Assembly: GCF_029946505.1 (NCBI RefSeq)
Contig: NZ_JARZHG010000017.1
Coordinates: 62,001 to 126,000 of the forward strand
Length of the DNA stretch: 64,000 bases
Reading direction: 5' to 3'
Source: Polyangium sp. y55x31
Lineage (GTDB): Bacteria; Myxococcota_A; Polyangia; Polyangiales; Polyangiaceae
The notes below the pieces were generated by a model. The model was not told the DNA's origin and did not search any database. It saw nothing but the letters and a program-made list of their open reading frames with translations. Below are positions 19,319 to 28,195 of this stretch, piece after piece (position 1 is the stretch's first letter; every line of letters starts with the position of its first letter). The position numbers and the translations under genes are program-made.

Positions 19319-19412
19319 GGCTCTCTCCTGCTGGTCTGCTGGCGCAGCATAGCAGCATGTGGCCTCGTGCCCAGGACAAACAGCCGTGCGAGCCCCTCGG
19401 ACGAACCTCCCC

Positions 19413-20252
19413 CTATTTCGAGGGAGACGCCCCCTGCAACACCCCCACAATCGCCTCGGCCACGCCCGCCGCCGACGCCGGGTTCTGCCCGGTCACGAGC
19501 CGCTCGCTCACGACCACCTGTTTTTTCCAGTTCGGCGCCGGCACGAATCGCGCCCCGCGCTCCACGAGTTTGTCCTCCAGCAGGAACGGCACCACCTTCT
19601 CGAGCTTGACCGCGCGCTCCTCCTCGTTCGTGAATCCGCTGACCTGCTTGCCTGCCACGAGGTATTCCCCCGTCGAGAGCCGGATGTTCACGAGCGCGGC
19701 CGGGCCATGACAAACCGCCGCCACCACGCCGCCTCGCTCGTAGATCTTCGCCGAGGCGCTCGCGAAGGCCACGTTGTCCGGCAAATCCCACATCGCGCCG
19801 TGACCGCCCGCGAAGAAGATGGCGTCGTACGCCGTGGGATCGACCTTCTCGGCAGGCGCGCTCGCGTGCAGCCGAGCGACGACCGCGGCGTCGTCGAGGA
19901 ACGCCGCCTGCACCGGGTCCTTGCGGTCCACGCCGTCGAGCGGCACCTGGCCCCCCTTCACCGAGGCGAAATCAATCGTATACCCCGCCTGCTTGAAGAC
20001 CGCATACGGGTGCGCAATCTCGGGCAGGTAAGCGCCGGTGCTCTCGCCCGTGTCGCCTTTTTTGTCGTGGCTGGTCATCGCGATGAGGACACGCTTCGTC
20101 ATGGTTTTCTCCTCCCTCTTGGATGTGGAGACGTCTGGATGATGGGTCGACGGGGCACCGCCGCAAGCGATGAGCCCCGCTCCGGCGAGCAGCGTGAGCA
20201 GCAGGACGCGACGCCCTGTCGCCGTGCCTGCGCCGGAAGTTCGGTTCGTCAT
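19413..20252 (-). CDS. DJ-1/PfpI family protein, possibly with alternative lipoprotein start
   Basis: Two starts are plausible. ATG 20252 gives 279 residues with a lipoprotein signal (RVLLLTLLAGAGLIACGG). ATG 20102 gives a 229-residue cytosolic protein and has a strong ribosome site (GGGAGGAG, 6 nt spacing). The common part is a class-I glutamine-amidotransferase-like DJ-1/PfpI domain: VLIAMTSHDKKGDTGESTGA, FFAGGHGAMWDLPD, and nucleophile Cys in VVAAVCHGPAALV. Likely a glyoxalase or chaperone-type stress protein. A LysR gene is divergent 76 nt from ATG 20252. Confidence 0.85.
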   Translation of the reverse strand: MTNRTSGAGTATGRRVLLLTLLAGAGLIACGGAPSTHHPDVSTSKREEKTMTKRVLIAMTSHDKKGDTGESTGAYLPEIAHPYAVFKQAGYTIDFASVKGGQVPLDGVDRKDPVQAAFLDDAAVVARLHASAPAEKVDPTAYDAIFFAGGHGAMWDLPDNVAFASASAKIYERGGVVAAVCHGPAALVNIRLSTGEYLVAGKQVSGFTNEEERAVKLEKVVPFLLEDKLVERGARFVPAPNWKKQVVVSERLVTGQNPASAAGVAEAIVGVLQGASPSK

Positions 20253-20278
20253 GGCCTGGAGGTTAGCCGCGAGAGCGG

Positions 20279-20296
20279 CCGTCCGGTAGAGGACGG
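20279..20296. promoter_or_regulatory. inverted repeat in LysR/DJ-1 divergent region
   Basis: CCGTCC (20279-20284), 6-nt spacer, GGACGG (20291-20296): a perfect 6-bp inverted repeat between the divergent DJ-1/PfpI and LysR genes. Position suits a LysR-type binding site or a promoter-overlapping operator. Supported only by symmetry and location. Confidence 0.35.
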
Positions 20297-20328
20297 AATG
20301 TGCAAGCATTTGTGCTACCGTGTTTCAA

Positions 20329-21273
20329 ATGATCGCCCCCACGCTCGCCGGCAGCTTGCCCAGCATCGAAGCGTTTTGTCGCACGTACGAGGCCGGGAGC
20401 TTCACCGCCGCGGCCCGCGCCCTCGCCGTCACGCCACAAGCCACGAGCCGCAGCGTCGCCCGCCTCGAGCGCGCCCTCGGCGTCACCCTCTTTCGCCGCA
20501 CCACGCGCAGCCTCGCCCCGACCGAGCACGGGCGCCGATATTACGCGTTATGCGTGCAAGCCCTCTCCCTGCTCGCGGCCGGCGAGCGGGACCTCGCGAG
20601 CGGACGCGCGCTCGTCGAGGGGCGCGTGCGCATCAGCGCCCCCACGACGTACGGGCATCATCGCCTCCTGCCGATCCTCGGGGCATTTCGCGACCAATAT
20701 CCTGGCGTCCGCGTCGAGGTCAACGTCACGAACCGCAACGTCGACTTCGTGCGAGACGGCCACGACCTCGCCATTCGAATGGGCACGATTCAGGACAAGA
20801 CGCTCGTCGCGCGCAAGCTCGGCGATTTCCCGCTCGGCGTCTATGCGAGCCCGTCGTACCTCTCGCGGCACGGCGCGCCCCGCTCGCCCGAGGACTTGTC
20901 GCAATACACCTGCGTCGCGTTCCTGATGCCGAGCTCGGGCCGGGTCTTGCCGTGGACCTTCCAACCTGCGCCGCGTAGCTTCGTTCCGGATGCGCCGTAC
21001 ACGTGCTCGGACGACGTGCTCGGCGTGATCGGGCTCGCGCGCGCGGGCGTCGGCCTCGTGCAGATCTACGATTTCCTGGTGGAAGACGACGTGGCGCGCG
21101 GGAGCCTGGTCGAGGTCCTCGCGCCATTCCGCGGGGCGAGCCGGCCCTTTTCGTTGATTTACCCGCGAGGGACCGTTCTGTCCCCGGCCGCGCGCGCTCT
21201 TCGGGAGTTCGTCCTGTCCGATGCTCGGGAGCGGCAAGCGCCGCGCGCGTCTCGAGCGTCGATCACGGCATAA
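20329..21273 (+). CDS. LysR family transcriptional regulator
   Basis: 314 residues from ATG 20329; an in-frame GTG at 20320 is an alternative. The N-terminal winged HTH is clear (SLPSIEAFCRTYEAGSFTAA, then PQATSRSVARLERALGVTLF). The effector domain follows (VEGRVRISAPTTYGHHRLLP). The pattern RTTRSLAPTEHG matches the CrgA/PecT-like LysR group. Divergent from the DJ-1/PfpI gene, whose expression it most likely controls. Confidence 0.92.
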   Translation: MIAPTLAGSLPSIEAFCRTYEAGSFTAAARALAVTPQATSRSVARLERALGVTLFRRTTRSLAPTEHGRRYYALCVQALSLLAAGERDLASGRALVEGRVRISAPTTYGHHRLLPILGAFRDQYPGVRVEVNVTNRNVDFVRDGHDLAIRMGTIQDKTLVARKLGDFPLGVYASPSYLSRHGAPRSPEDLSQYTCVAFLMPSSGRVLPWTFQPAPRSFVPDAPYTCSDDVLGVIGLARAGVGLVQIYDFLVEDDVARGSLVEVLAPFRGASRPFSLIYPRGTVLSPAARALREFVLSDARERQAPRASRASITA

Positions 21274-21282
21274 TCAATTACA

Positions 21283-21627
21283 TCACCAGCCACAGTTCGG
21301 GGATGGCAGCCCACCGTTGGCTGTACCCCATGAAAAGCCGTTGTTGGTCAGACATCCCATTTGCCACGCAGGCGTACTGACGCTTGCGGCCCATCCCTGG
21401 CACGTGGTGGGGCTCCAGCCGTCGTCGACGATGATGGTATCGCGGAACCTGCCGGGATCGAAGGCGCTACACATCTTGTGTGCACCCGTGAGGTTTTGAG
21501 ACGCTTCCGCGGTGTCGTCTTCGGGAGTGGGCACCCAATCTGTGCCGTCCGGTGATACGGACGTGCAAGCCGTGGCAGCCATCGATACTGCAATGATGTA
21601 CGCGGGAACAACACGAAGAATTGACAT
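21283..21627 (-). CDS. small Cys/Trp-containing lipoprotein
   Basis: 114 residues from ATG 21627. Signal MSILRVVPAYIIAVSMAATAC with lipobox-like ATAC, Cys21. The mature part is short with four further cysteines (HKMCSAF, PTTCQGW, QMGCLTN, SPNCGW) and several Trp/Gly, so a compact disulphide-bonded domain is likely. No family recognised. Convergent with the LysR gene (9 nt apart). Confidence 0.65.
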   Translation of the reverse strand: MSILRVVPAYIIAVSMAATACTSVSPDGTDWVPTPEDDTAEASQNLTGAHKMCSAFDPGRFRDTIIVDDGWSPTTCQGWAASVSTPAWQMGCLTNNGFSWGTANGGLPSPNCGW

Positions 21628-21822
21628 GAGTACTGCTTTCTAGAGCGTGTGAACTCCGGCATGCACTTCATCACGGCCCTCGAGCGAGGCACAAGTTTTA
21701 CGCTCAACACGGCCGATGCCGCCCGCAGAGCTCGCTGAACGTCGAGCGGGAGATGATGCGGCGGTGCGAGCAGGGCACACGCGAAGGCAATGCGGACAGC
21801 GGTGAAGTCGCGGCGACTCGTC

Positions 21823-22395
21823 CTACGAACCGAAGTCCAGACCCCAGTAGATGGCGTCTACGGTGCCGGTGTCGAGCGTGAAGCTGAAGGTCAATCCTTC
21901 GTCCCCGCCGACCACGTAATCCTCCCGCCCTCGCGCGTGTCCCGCCGCATAAGCAGCTTCGACCTCGCGCCTGCTGCTGCCGATGCCCACGCCCTTTGCG
22001 GTCTCGAGTGGCGACGGGCCGACGACCTTGACGCCGCGCACGGTCATCGGTGCCATTGCATCGGCGCCGAAGAACAGAATCGCGGTCTCCAGGTGCTTCC
22101 AGTACCACTCCAACGAGAAGCCGCCACTCGATTCCGCGTTGCGTTTTCCCTGCCACGAAGGCTCGCCGAGCAGCGCGACGACGTCCGCCTGGGTCATGCC
22201 CATGCGCACGCCCCCAATGGCCTCGTGCTCGAGCAGGGCCGCGGCGGCCGCGAGCCGATGCTCGTCGTCGGCATCCGCATGCTTGCCGGAGGGGGCCGGC
22301 GAAGCGGGCGGCGCAGCGTTGGCCGTGCAAGATGCCGCCAATCCGCAAACGAGCAGCAGCCGCAAGCCGAGCCCGTGAACACGACGAGATGCCAT
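21823..22395 (-). CDS. secreted or lipoprotein of unknown function
   Basis: 190 residues from ATG 22395, chosen because it gives a clean signal (VHGLGLRLLLVCGLAASC, lipobox AASC). An ATG at 22416 preceded by GGGAG is the alternative. After an Ala/Pro linker, the mature domain reads HEAIGGVRMGMTQADVVALL and SLEWYWKHLETAILFFGADA, a layout reminiscent of SmpA/OmlA-like small beta-lactamase-inhibitor folds with the (I)RxGMT(x)xDV motif. Predicted periplasmic lipoprotein; role unknown. Confidence 0.65.
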   Translation of the reverse strand: MASRRVHGLGLRLLLVCGLAASCTANAAPPASPAPSGKHADADDEHRLAAAAALLEHEAIGGVRMGMTQADVVALLGEPSWQGKRNAESSGGFSLEWYWKHLETAILFFGADAMAPMTVRGVKVVGPSPLETAKGVGIGSSRREVEAAYAAGHARGREDYVVGGDEGLTFSFTLDTGTVDAIYWGLDFGS

Positions 22396-22837
22396 TTCCC
22401 GGATGTACACGGCCATGGGCTCCCGGGGCAAGATATTGCCATGCAAGTACGGACCCTGACGGGCCCGGATAAAACCGAAGGACGAACGAACGTAGAGCGT
22501 GCCCTGTCCTGTTCGCACCTCTTGTTGTGTCCTCCTGCCTTGACCTCCTTGAACCGCTCGTCCTTCACAGCCTTCACGATGTCGCAGCCGCTGCCATTAC
22601 CTGTCGCTCTTCGGGGCGATCTTCGTGATCGAAAGGCAACGCTTCGCGTCCGTGTGTGATACTGGCCTCTGCGAGGTGCGGGCCGTGGTGCCGCAGGACG
22701 ATTTACGTTCGTGGAGCGCCGTTCCTTGGTCGGGTGGCATGAATTGCAAAACGTACTGGAGTGTGCCCGGGCACTTCCGCGATCATCCTCGATGATCGCG
22801 GCATTGACACGGGGCCCCTCCACGCCATGCTTCCGAG
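22396..22837. other. intergenic stretch, divergent promoters expected
   Basis: About 440 nt between the divergent lipoprotein gene and the DUF488 gene. I see no open frame with coding character. The one notable structure is the perfect hairpin at 22777-22801, listed separately. Confidence 0.5.
22777..22801. repeat. perfect 10-bp hairpin upstream of DUF488 gene
   Basis: CCGCGATCAT (22777-22786), loop CCTCG, ATGATCGCGG (22792-22801): perfect 10-bp stem with a 5-nt loop, ending 36 nt before the DUF488 start codon. No T-run follows, so it is not a classical terminator. It may be an operator or an mRNA leader hairpin. Confidence 0.6.
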
Positions 22838-23404
22838 GTGCCCCCCACGACGAGCCCCACCATCTACACGATCGGCCACGGCACGCGCAGCCTGGAGGAG
22901 CTCGTCGAGACGCTCGGCGGCGCCTCGGTCGCCCGTTTGTTCGATGTCCGTCGATACCCCGGCTCACGCCGCAACCCGCAGTTTGGCCGGGACGCCCTCG
23001 CGGCGTCGCTGCCCCGCCTCGGCGTCGAATACGTTTTCCGGGGCGAGGAGCTCGGCGGCCGGCGGCGGCCGAAGCGGCCCTCCCGACACCCGGCGCTCGA
23101 GGACGAGGGGTTCCGGGCGTACGCCGATTACATGGACGAACCCGCATTCGAGGACGCGCTCGAGCGCCTCGTGGGCGAGGCGCAGCGTGGCGGGCCGCTC
23201 GCCGTGATGTGCGCAGAGACGGCCTGGCAACATTGCCACCGGCGCCTCATCGCGGACGCGCTCGTCCTGCGCGGCGTCCATGTCGAGCATCTGCTCTCGC
23301 CGACGCGCCGCGAGCCTCACCGCCTCACGCACGGGGTGCGCGCGGACGAGCACGGGAGGCCGGTGTACGACGTGGGCCAAACGGCGGAGCTATTTTCCCG
23401 GTGA
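22838..23404 (+). CDS. DUF488 family protein
   Basis: 188 residues from GTG 22838. Family landmarks are present: IYTIGHGTRSLEELVETLG, VRRYPGSRRNPQFGR, CAETAWQHCHRRLIADAL. DUF488 proteins are small, cytosolic and of unknown biochemical function; the conserved Cys/His stretch (CAE...WQHCHR) suggests metal or nucleotide binding. Its stop lies within 72 nt of the best methyltransferase start, so the two are probably co-transcribed. Confidence 0.88.
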   Translation: MPPTTSPTIYTIGHGTRSLEELVETLGGASVARLFDVRRYPGSRRNPQFGRDALAASLPRLGVEYVFRGEELGGRRRPKRPSRHPALEDEGFRAYADYMDEPAFEDALERLVGEAQRGGPLAVMCAETAWQHCHRRLIADALVLRGVHVEHLLSPTRREPHRLTHGVRADEHGRPVYDVGQTAELFSR

Positions 23405-23472
23405 GCCCCGTGGAACGGCGAAGGATTGACGCGGCGACGCGAATCGGATCGAATGCGCGGCGGAGGGAGCAC

Positions 23473-24072
23473 GTGGCAGACACGGATCGACGGAAATGGG
23501 ATGCGCGGTATGCGGCCGAGGGGGCGCCGGAGGAGCCCTCCGCGTGGCTCACGTCGCTCGACGGGCATTTGCCTCGGGAAGGGCGCGCGCTCGACGTCGC
23601 GGGTGGGGCGGGGCGAAACGCGGTTTGGCTGGCCAAGCGGGGTCTGCGGGTGACGCTCGTGGACGTCTCGCCCGTGGGCCTTTTGGTCGCGGAGAGGCGC
23701 GCGCGGGAGGCGGGCGTCACGATCGAGACGCTCCGGCGCGATCTCGACGAGGAGCCCTTGCCCGAGGGCCCATGGGACGTGATCCTGCAAAGCCATTACC
23801 TCGAACGCCCGCTTTTTCGGCAATATCCGCGCCTGCTCGCGCCGAACGGGCTCCTCGTGGTGGAGCATCCGACGCGGTCGAACCTGTTACGCCATGCCAA
23901 ACCGGGGGCTGCATACTTGCTCGACGACGGCGAGCTGCCGTCCCTCTGCGCGGGGCTCTCGATGGTCCGCTACGAAGAAGGGTGGACCGAACAAGGTCGG
24001 CACGAGGCGAGGTGTTTGGCGCGACGATCGGCCGACGGCGGGGGCCACATGCAGGGCGCGAGCCGAGAATAG
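23473..24072 (+). CDS. class I SAM-dependent methyltransferase
   Basis: 199 residues from GTG 23473, chosen because GGAGGG lies 4-9 nt upstream; GTG 23401, overlapping the DUF488 stop, is an alternative. SAM motif I is RALDVAGGAGRNAVWLAKRG, and motif II/III regions follow (VTLVDVSPVGL, LPEGPWDVILQSHYLERPLF). Similar to tellurite-resistance (TehB)-like methyltransferases in length and layout. Substrate unknown. Confidence 0.88.
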   Translation: MADTDRRKWDARYAAEGAPEEPSAWLTSLDGHLPREGRALDVAGGAGRNAVWLAKRGLRVTLVDVSPVGLLVAERRAREAGVTIETLRRDLDEEPLPEGPWDVILQSHYLERPLFRQYPRLLAPNGLLVVEHPTRSNLLRHAKPGAAYLLDDGELPSLCAGLSMVRYEEGWTEQGRHEARCLARRSADGGGHMQGASRE

Positions 24073-24127
24073 CGCGGCTCGTCAGCTTACGGCCCGACCG
24101 CCGCGCGGCCGTCGATGGGGGGCTCGC

Positions 24128-25852
24128 TCAGCGCGCGCGCGGTCCGCGTTCGCGACCGCCCGAGCGGCGGCGAGCGAGGAGGAGAGCCGCGAGCAGCGCG
24201 GTGAGGCCCGTGCCGCCGGCGGACGACGTCGCGGACTCGATGCGGCAGCCGCAGCTCCCGGATTCGCCGCTCCCGGACGGCGCGCCGCCCACGCCGCCCG
24301 CGCCGCCGGCCATGGCGCCGCCCATGCCGCCCATGCCGCCCGCGCCGCCTTCGCCCGCGCCGCCGGACCCGACGAAGTTGCCGGTGGACGACGAGCTCGT
24401 CGCGGAGGGCACGACCGCGGCGCACTGACCGCCCTCGCAAGCCTCGCCCGGCGGGCACGTGACGCCATCACAGAGGTCGACGCAGTTCCCGGCCTTGCAA
24501 TGGGTGCCGGCTTGGCACGACACACCGAGGCACGCGGTCTCGACGCACTGGCCGCTGTCGACATGGCAGCTCTCGCCCGAGGCGCACGTCCGGCAGGCGC
24601 ACCCGGGGATGCAGACGCCGCTCACGCACACCTGGCCTTCTCCGCAGGTGACGCCCACGCACGGATCCACGCAGTGATCACCGCTGCAAACCTGGCCCGC
24701 GGGACAAACGACACCGGCGCAGGGAGCGCGGCACTCGCCGCCGTGACAAACCTCGCCCACCGGGCACGCCACGTTCGCGCAGGCCTCCTCGACGCACACG
24801 CTCCCTTTGCACACGAACGACGGGAGGCAGGGAAACTCGCCCGACTCGCAGGATGCGACGCAGGTGCCGCTGCTGCACACCATGTCCGGCGGGCACGTCG
24901 CGTCGTCGTCGATCAGGCCGTCGCAGTCGTTGTCGATGGCGTCACACGCCTCGGCCTGGATACCGGGCTGGAGGACAGGCTTGCAGATGAGCGTTCCCTG
25001 CGCATCGCAGTCGGAGATGCCTTTGGCGCACGCCCCCTCCGCATTGGGTACGTCGCAGGGCTGGCCGGCGCCGGGACAGGCGACACCGGTGAAACGGAAG
25101 AGGAAGTCCTCGTAGTCGAGGTCGTTCCCGTTGACGCCGTCGGAGCCCGGTGCGTCCTTGAAGTCGAGATCCTCGAAGCCGAGGTAGAACGTGTTGGCGA
25201 GCATGTTCGATTTGTAGAGGAGATCCGAGTACCAGGGTCCCGGGGTCGAGCACAGCGTGCACGCGACGTTGAACCGGTGCTCGGTGTAGTGATACTGCGT
25301 CGCGTTCCCGTTGCCGGTGCCGTTCGGGTTGGGGATCAACACGAAGCCGATGTAGCCCCCCTTGTAGGCCGGGTTCTCGCGGATCGAGACGGCGGTCAGG
25401 TTGAGCTGATCGGCAGGCGGCAGGGCGCCCGAGAAGGGGAACAGGATCTGGATGTCGCTGTTCGGCGCCGCGATGTTGAGGTTCGCCCCGAGGTCCACGG
25501 GGACGTACTTGGGCGGGTTGTTGCTCGGGATGTTGTCGTCGACGTTGTACCAGCCGACGGCGAAATTGGCGCCGCCGCCCTTGGCGATGTACTTGCCGCT
25601 GAAGTCACACAGCGGCGAAAAAATCTGGGGCTCCACGGCGGCGCTCTGCACGACGTCGATCCCCTCGTTGATGTTGTCGTTGTTGGCCGATCCGTTGAGG
25701 TAGCCGCTCAAAGCAGCGCCCCCTCCGACGGGGATGACGGTGCCGTTCGGCTGCGTGACGACCGCAAACGCCGCCCCGCTCGTGCAGAGGAACGCGGCGC
25801 CGATCAAAGAGGAGACGACGACGGGAAACATGGGAGAGCTCGATCCGAGCAT
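24128..25852 (-). CDS. MYXO-CTERM-type cell-surface protein, Cys-rich with MopE-like motif
   Basis: 574 residues from ATG 25852 (AAGGA at suitable spacing; ATG 25831 possible). Signal peptide ending SGAAFA. Residues about 30-280 are a beta-rich domain with FYLGFEDLDFKDAPGSDGVN and DLDYEDFLFRFTG, resembling DUF4114-type Ca-binding domains. CDAIDNDCDGLIDDDATC at about 315 is the MopE-type metal-binding motif. A run of about eight short Cys repeats follows (pattern CxxGxxCxxGxCVxxC), then a Gly/Ala-rich linker. The C-terminus SGSCGCRIE, TM helix, ARRRSGGR fits the MYXO-CTERM sorting signal. Likely displayed on the outer surface. Confidence 0.88.
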   Translation of the reverse strand: MLGSSSPMFPVVVSSLIGAAFLCTSGAAFAVVTQPNGTVIPVGGGAALSGYLNGSANNDNINEGIDVVQSAAVEPQIFSPLCDFSGKYIAKGGGANFAVGWYNVDDNIPSNNPPKYVPVDLGANLNIAAPNSDIQILFPFSGALPPADQLNLTAVSIRENPAYKGGYIGFVLIPNPNGTGNGNATQYHYTEHRFNVACTLCSTPGPWYSDLLYKSNMLANTFYLGFEDLDFKDAPGSDGVNGNDLDYEDFLFRFTGVACPGAGQPCDVPNAEGACAKGISDCDAQGTLICKPVLQPGIQAEACDAIDNDCDGLIDDDATCPPDMVCSSGTCVASCESGEFPCLPSFVCKGSVCVEEACANVACPVGEVCHGGECRAPCAGVVCPAGQVCSGDHCVDPCVGVTCGEGQVCVSGVCIPGCACRTCASGESCHVDSGQCVETACLGVSCQAGTHCKAGNCVDLCDGVTCPPGEACEGGQCAAVVPSATSSSSTGNFVGSGGAGEGGAGGMGGMGGAMAGGAGGVGGAPSGSGESGSCGCRIESATSSAGGTGLTALLAALLLARRRSGGRERGPRAR

Positions 25853-26371
25853 GGAGATCCTTTCCGGCGCGGCCACCGCAGCCAAGGCGAAGAATGCTCC
25901 GTGCATGGTACCACGGGAGCGCCCGGGGATGGGCCTCGGATGGCACCGGAGCGCGCGGCGCGGATCAGGGAGGCGGGGGCGGGGGGATCGTCATTCCAAT
26001 CACGTTCGTCGCGCAAGGAGTGGCATCTTCCCGCCAGGAACGACCGAGCCCAGCGGAAATCATCGTGCCTTCGGCAGAAGCTTATCTGGTGAGCGACAAT
26101 CGGGGCAATGCCTCGGCCACCCTCACAACGCGAGCGACCGCGTGGCCCAGGCATACGGAACGCATTCCCTCAGGCTGATGCTCCCAAAGACGGACGGCAA
26201 CTGCCGGGGCTGCGCCGCCGCCCCGAACCACCCGAGATCGGTCCGAGAGAACCTTCCGCACCGGCACGTCGACGCCGACCTCCTTCGCGCGGCCGGCTCC
26301 GACCAACCGCTCACACGCCGATCTGTGGCCATGTTCCGACACAATCGGTGTATGTTCGCTCGCTGCGATCC
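25853..26371. other. intergenic region between surface-protein gene and sigma-54 activator
   Basis: About 520 nt without a convincing gene. It must hold divergent promoters. An ACAC-N5-GTGT inverted repeat lies at 26339-26351, about 20 nt before the activator ATG, and could be an operator. Nothing else recognised. Confidence 0.4.
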
Positions 26372-28108
26372 ATGTTTCGCGACGACGCACTCGCCTCGAT
26401 GGTCCCCCGCCTCATGGCTGCGACTTGCTTCGAGGACGCCGCCACGGCGGTGCTCTCCGCCATGCTCGGGCACACCCAGGCCCTCCTCTCCGACAGCGAA
26501 TACGCCGCTTCCGCGCGGCTCGTGCGCGGCGTCGTTCATCTCCGGCCGGAAGGCGGCTACCAGCGCCTCTTCGGCATCGAACACCCGAGCGGCGCGCGCG
26601 TCACGGGGACCGGCCACCTCACCTCGGCGAGCGTGTGGCGCTGGGTCATGGAGCATCGCTGCTCCGTGTCCATCGACGTCCAGGCCGGCACCATCCAGCC
26701 CTGGCTCCCGGCAGGCCCCGTCTTGCGGCGAGAGCCGACGGAGCCGGACGGCGTGCCCGGCGACGCGACGCGAGAGCGCATGCTCGTCAGGGACGCCACG
26801 CACGTGCACGTCGTGCCGCTGCTGGCGCCGGGCGGCGAGGTCGAGGGCATGATCGCGCTCGAGGTGAGCTGCAAAGCCGCGACGGGCCTCGAGTTCGTAT
26901 GGGACGAGGCCCACGAATCGCTCGGGCTCCTCGCCGGCGTCGCGGCCGCCTACCTCACCGTATTACCGCCCCGCCCGATGCGCGCGCCCACCGACGAGCT
27001 GCTCCCCGTGGTCGGGGCGTCGACCGCGAGCCTCATCGACATGCTCCGCGTCTTCGCCCAGCAAGAAGAAACGATATTGATCCGCGGCCCCACGGGCGCG
27101 GGGAAATCGCGGCTCGCGCGCTGGTGCCACGCGAGGTCTCCGCGAAACGAGCAGCCGTTCGAGACGGTGGATCTCTTGAGCGTGCCGGAGGACCTGCAAA
27201 TGGCCGAGTTGTTCGGCTGGAAGCGCGGCGCGTTCACCGGCGCCGTCAAGGACGCGGCCGGCGCGATCTCCCGCGCCGCAGGGGGCACGCTCTTCATCGA
27301 CGAGATCGACAAACTCTCGCTCAAGGCGCAATCCGGGATGCTCCGCGTCCTCGAAGAGCGCCGCTTCCGCCCGCTCGGCGACGAGTCGCGCGAGCAGCGT
27401 GCCGACGTGCGCTTCATCGTCGGCACCAACGCCGACCTTCGCGCCGCCATGCGCGCAGGCCGTTTTCGCGAGGATCTCTATTACCGGATCAACGTCTTGC
27501 CCGTCCGGCTGCCTCCGCTCGCCGAGCGGCTCGATGAGCTGCCTGCGTGGGCCGAGTACATGTTGCGTCGGCGCCACGGCGGGGACGATACGGCGCGCCT
27601 CGCCCCTGGCGCGGTCGAGCTGCTCGCGTCGACCCCGTGGCCGGGCAACCTCCGGCAGCTCGATAACATCGTCCGCCGTGCCTACGCGCTGGCGCTCGTC
27701 GATCGCGGCGCGGGCCCGCTCGTGATCGAGCCGCGCCACGTCGAGCGCGCGCTCGCCTACGAGGGCACCGCCGAGAGCCAATCGCTCGTGCGGGAGATGT
27801 GGCGCGTGGCGCAGGGGTTCGTGGAAGAGGCCGAGCGATGCGCGCAGCGCGGCGCCCCGCTGTCGCTCGACGCGTGCGACGCATTCCGCGGGATGGTGCT
27901 CGGCGCTGCCGTGCGCAGGCGAGGGGGCCGTGATGAGGCCTTCGCGCTGCTCGGCCAGCATCATCTCGTCAAGAATCGAAACCACCACCGCGCGCTCCGG
28001 CGCGAGCTCGAGCGCGCGCGTGAGCTGGTGCGCGCCATCGGCGGCGAGGCCGACCAGGATCTGCTCGCGCTGCTCGATTCGCTCGAAGAGATGGACGAAA
28101 AAACATGA
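26372..28108 (+). CDS. sigma-54 dependent activator (AAA+), N-terminal GAF-like sensor
   Basis: 578 residues from ATG 26372 (MFRDDALASMVPRLMAATCF). N-terminal GAF-like sensor (about 1-190). AAA+ domain about 200-440: Walker A GPTGAGKSRLARW, sigma-54 contact loop GAFTGA in WKRGAFTGAVKDA, Walker B GGTLFIDEIDK, and NADLRAAMRAGRFREDLYYR. The C-terminal tail (EAFALLGQHHLVKNRNHHRA) is not a normal Fis-type HTH, so DNA binding may be altered. Lies just upstream of the kinase/cyclase-homology/ATPase gene (87 nt to its preferred start). It could drive the sigma-54-like site at 32019 before the 91-residue gene (inference). Confidence 0.9.
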   Translation: MFRDDALASMVPRLMAATCFEDAATAVLSAMLGHTQALLSDSEYAASARLVRGVVHLRPEGGYQRLFGIEHPSGARVTGTGHLTSASVWRWVMEHRCSVSIDVQAGTIQPWLPAGPVLRREPTEPDGVPGDATRERMLVRDATHVHVVPLLAPGGEVEGMIALEVSCKAATGLEFVWDEAHESLGLLAGVAAAYLTVLPPRPMRAPTDELLPVVGASTASLIDMLRVFAQQEETILIRGPTGAGKSRLARWCHARSPRNEQPFETVDLLSVPEDLQMAELFGWKRGAFTGAVKDAAGAISRAAGGTLFIDEIDKLSLKAQSGMLRVLEERRFRPLGDESREQRADVRFIVGTNADLRAAMRAGRFREDLYYRINVLPVRLPPLAERLDELPAWAEYMLRRRHGGDDTARLAPGAVELLASTPWPGNLRQLDNIVRRAYALALVDRGAGPLVIEPRHVERALAYEGTAESQSLVREMWRVAQGFVEEAERCAQRGAPLSLDACDAFRGMVLGAAVRRRGGRDEAFALLGQHHLVKNRNHHRALRRELERARELVRAIGGEADQDLLALLDSLEEMDEKT

Positions 28109-28125
28109 GCCTGGCCACGACGCAC

Positions 28126-28145
28126 TTGACATGTGTGCGACATGT
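28126..28145 (+). promoter_or_regulatory. possible promoter/operator before kinase gene
   Basis: A consensus -35 hexamer TTGACA (28126-28131) overlaps two copies of the palindrome ACATGT (28129-28134 and 28140-28145), 11 bp apart, roughly one helical turn. No good -10 box is visible at 17 nt. The site lies 50-70 nt before the preferred kinase start at 28196 and supports that start over ATG 28133 or 28142. Confidence 0.3.
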
Positions 28146-28195
28146 CTGTTCATCTCCGAACAATACTGGTCTCTTCTCCATCCGAAGCAGGGGTC

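Noticed and set aside
21395..21415. TGGCACG-containing possible sigma-54 site
   Set aside because: The -12 GC is missing at the required spacing and the site lies inside a small coding gene.
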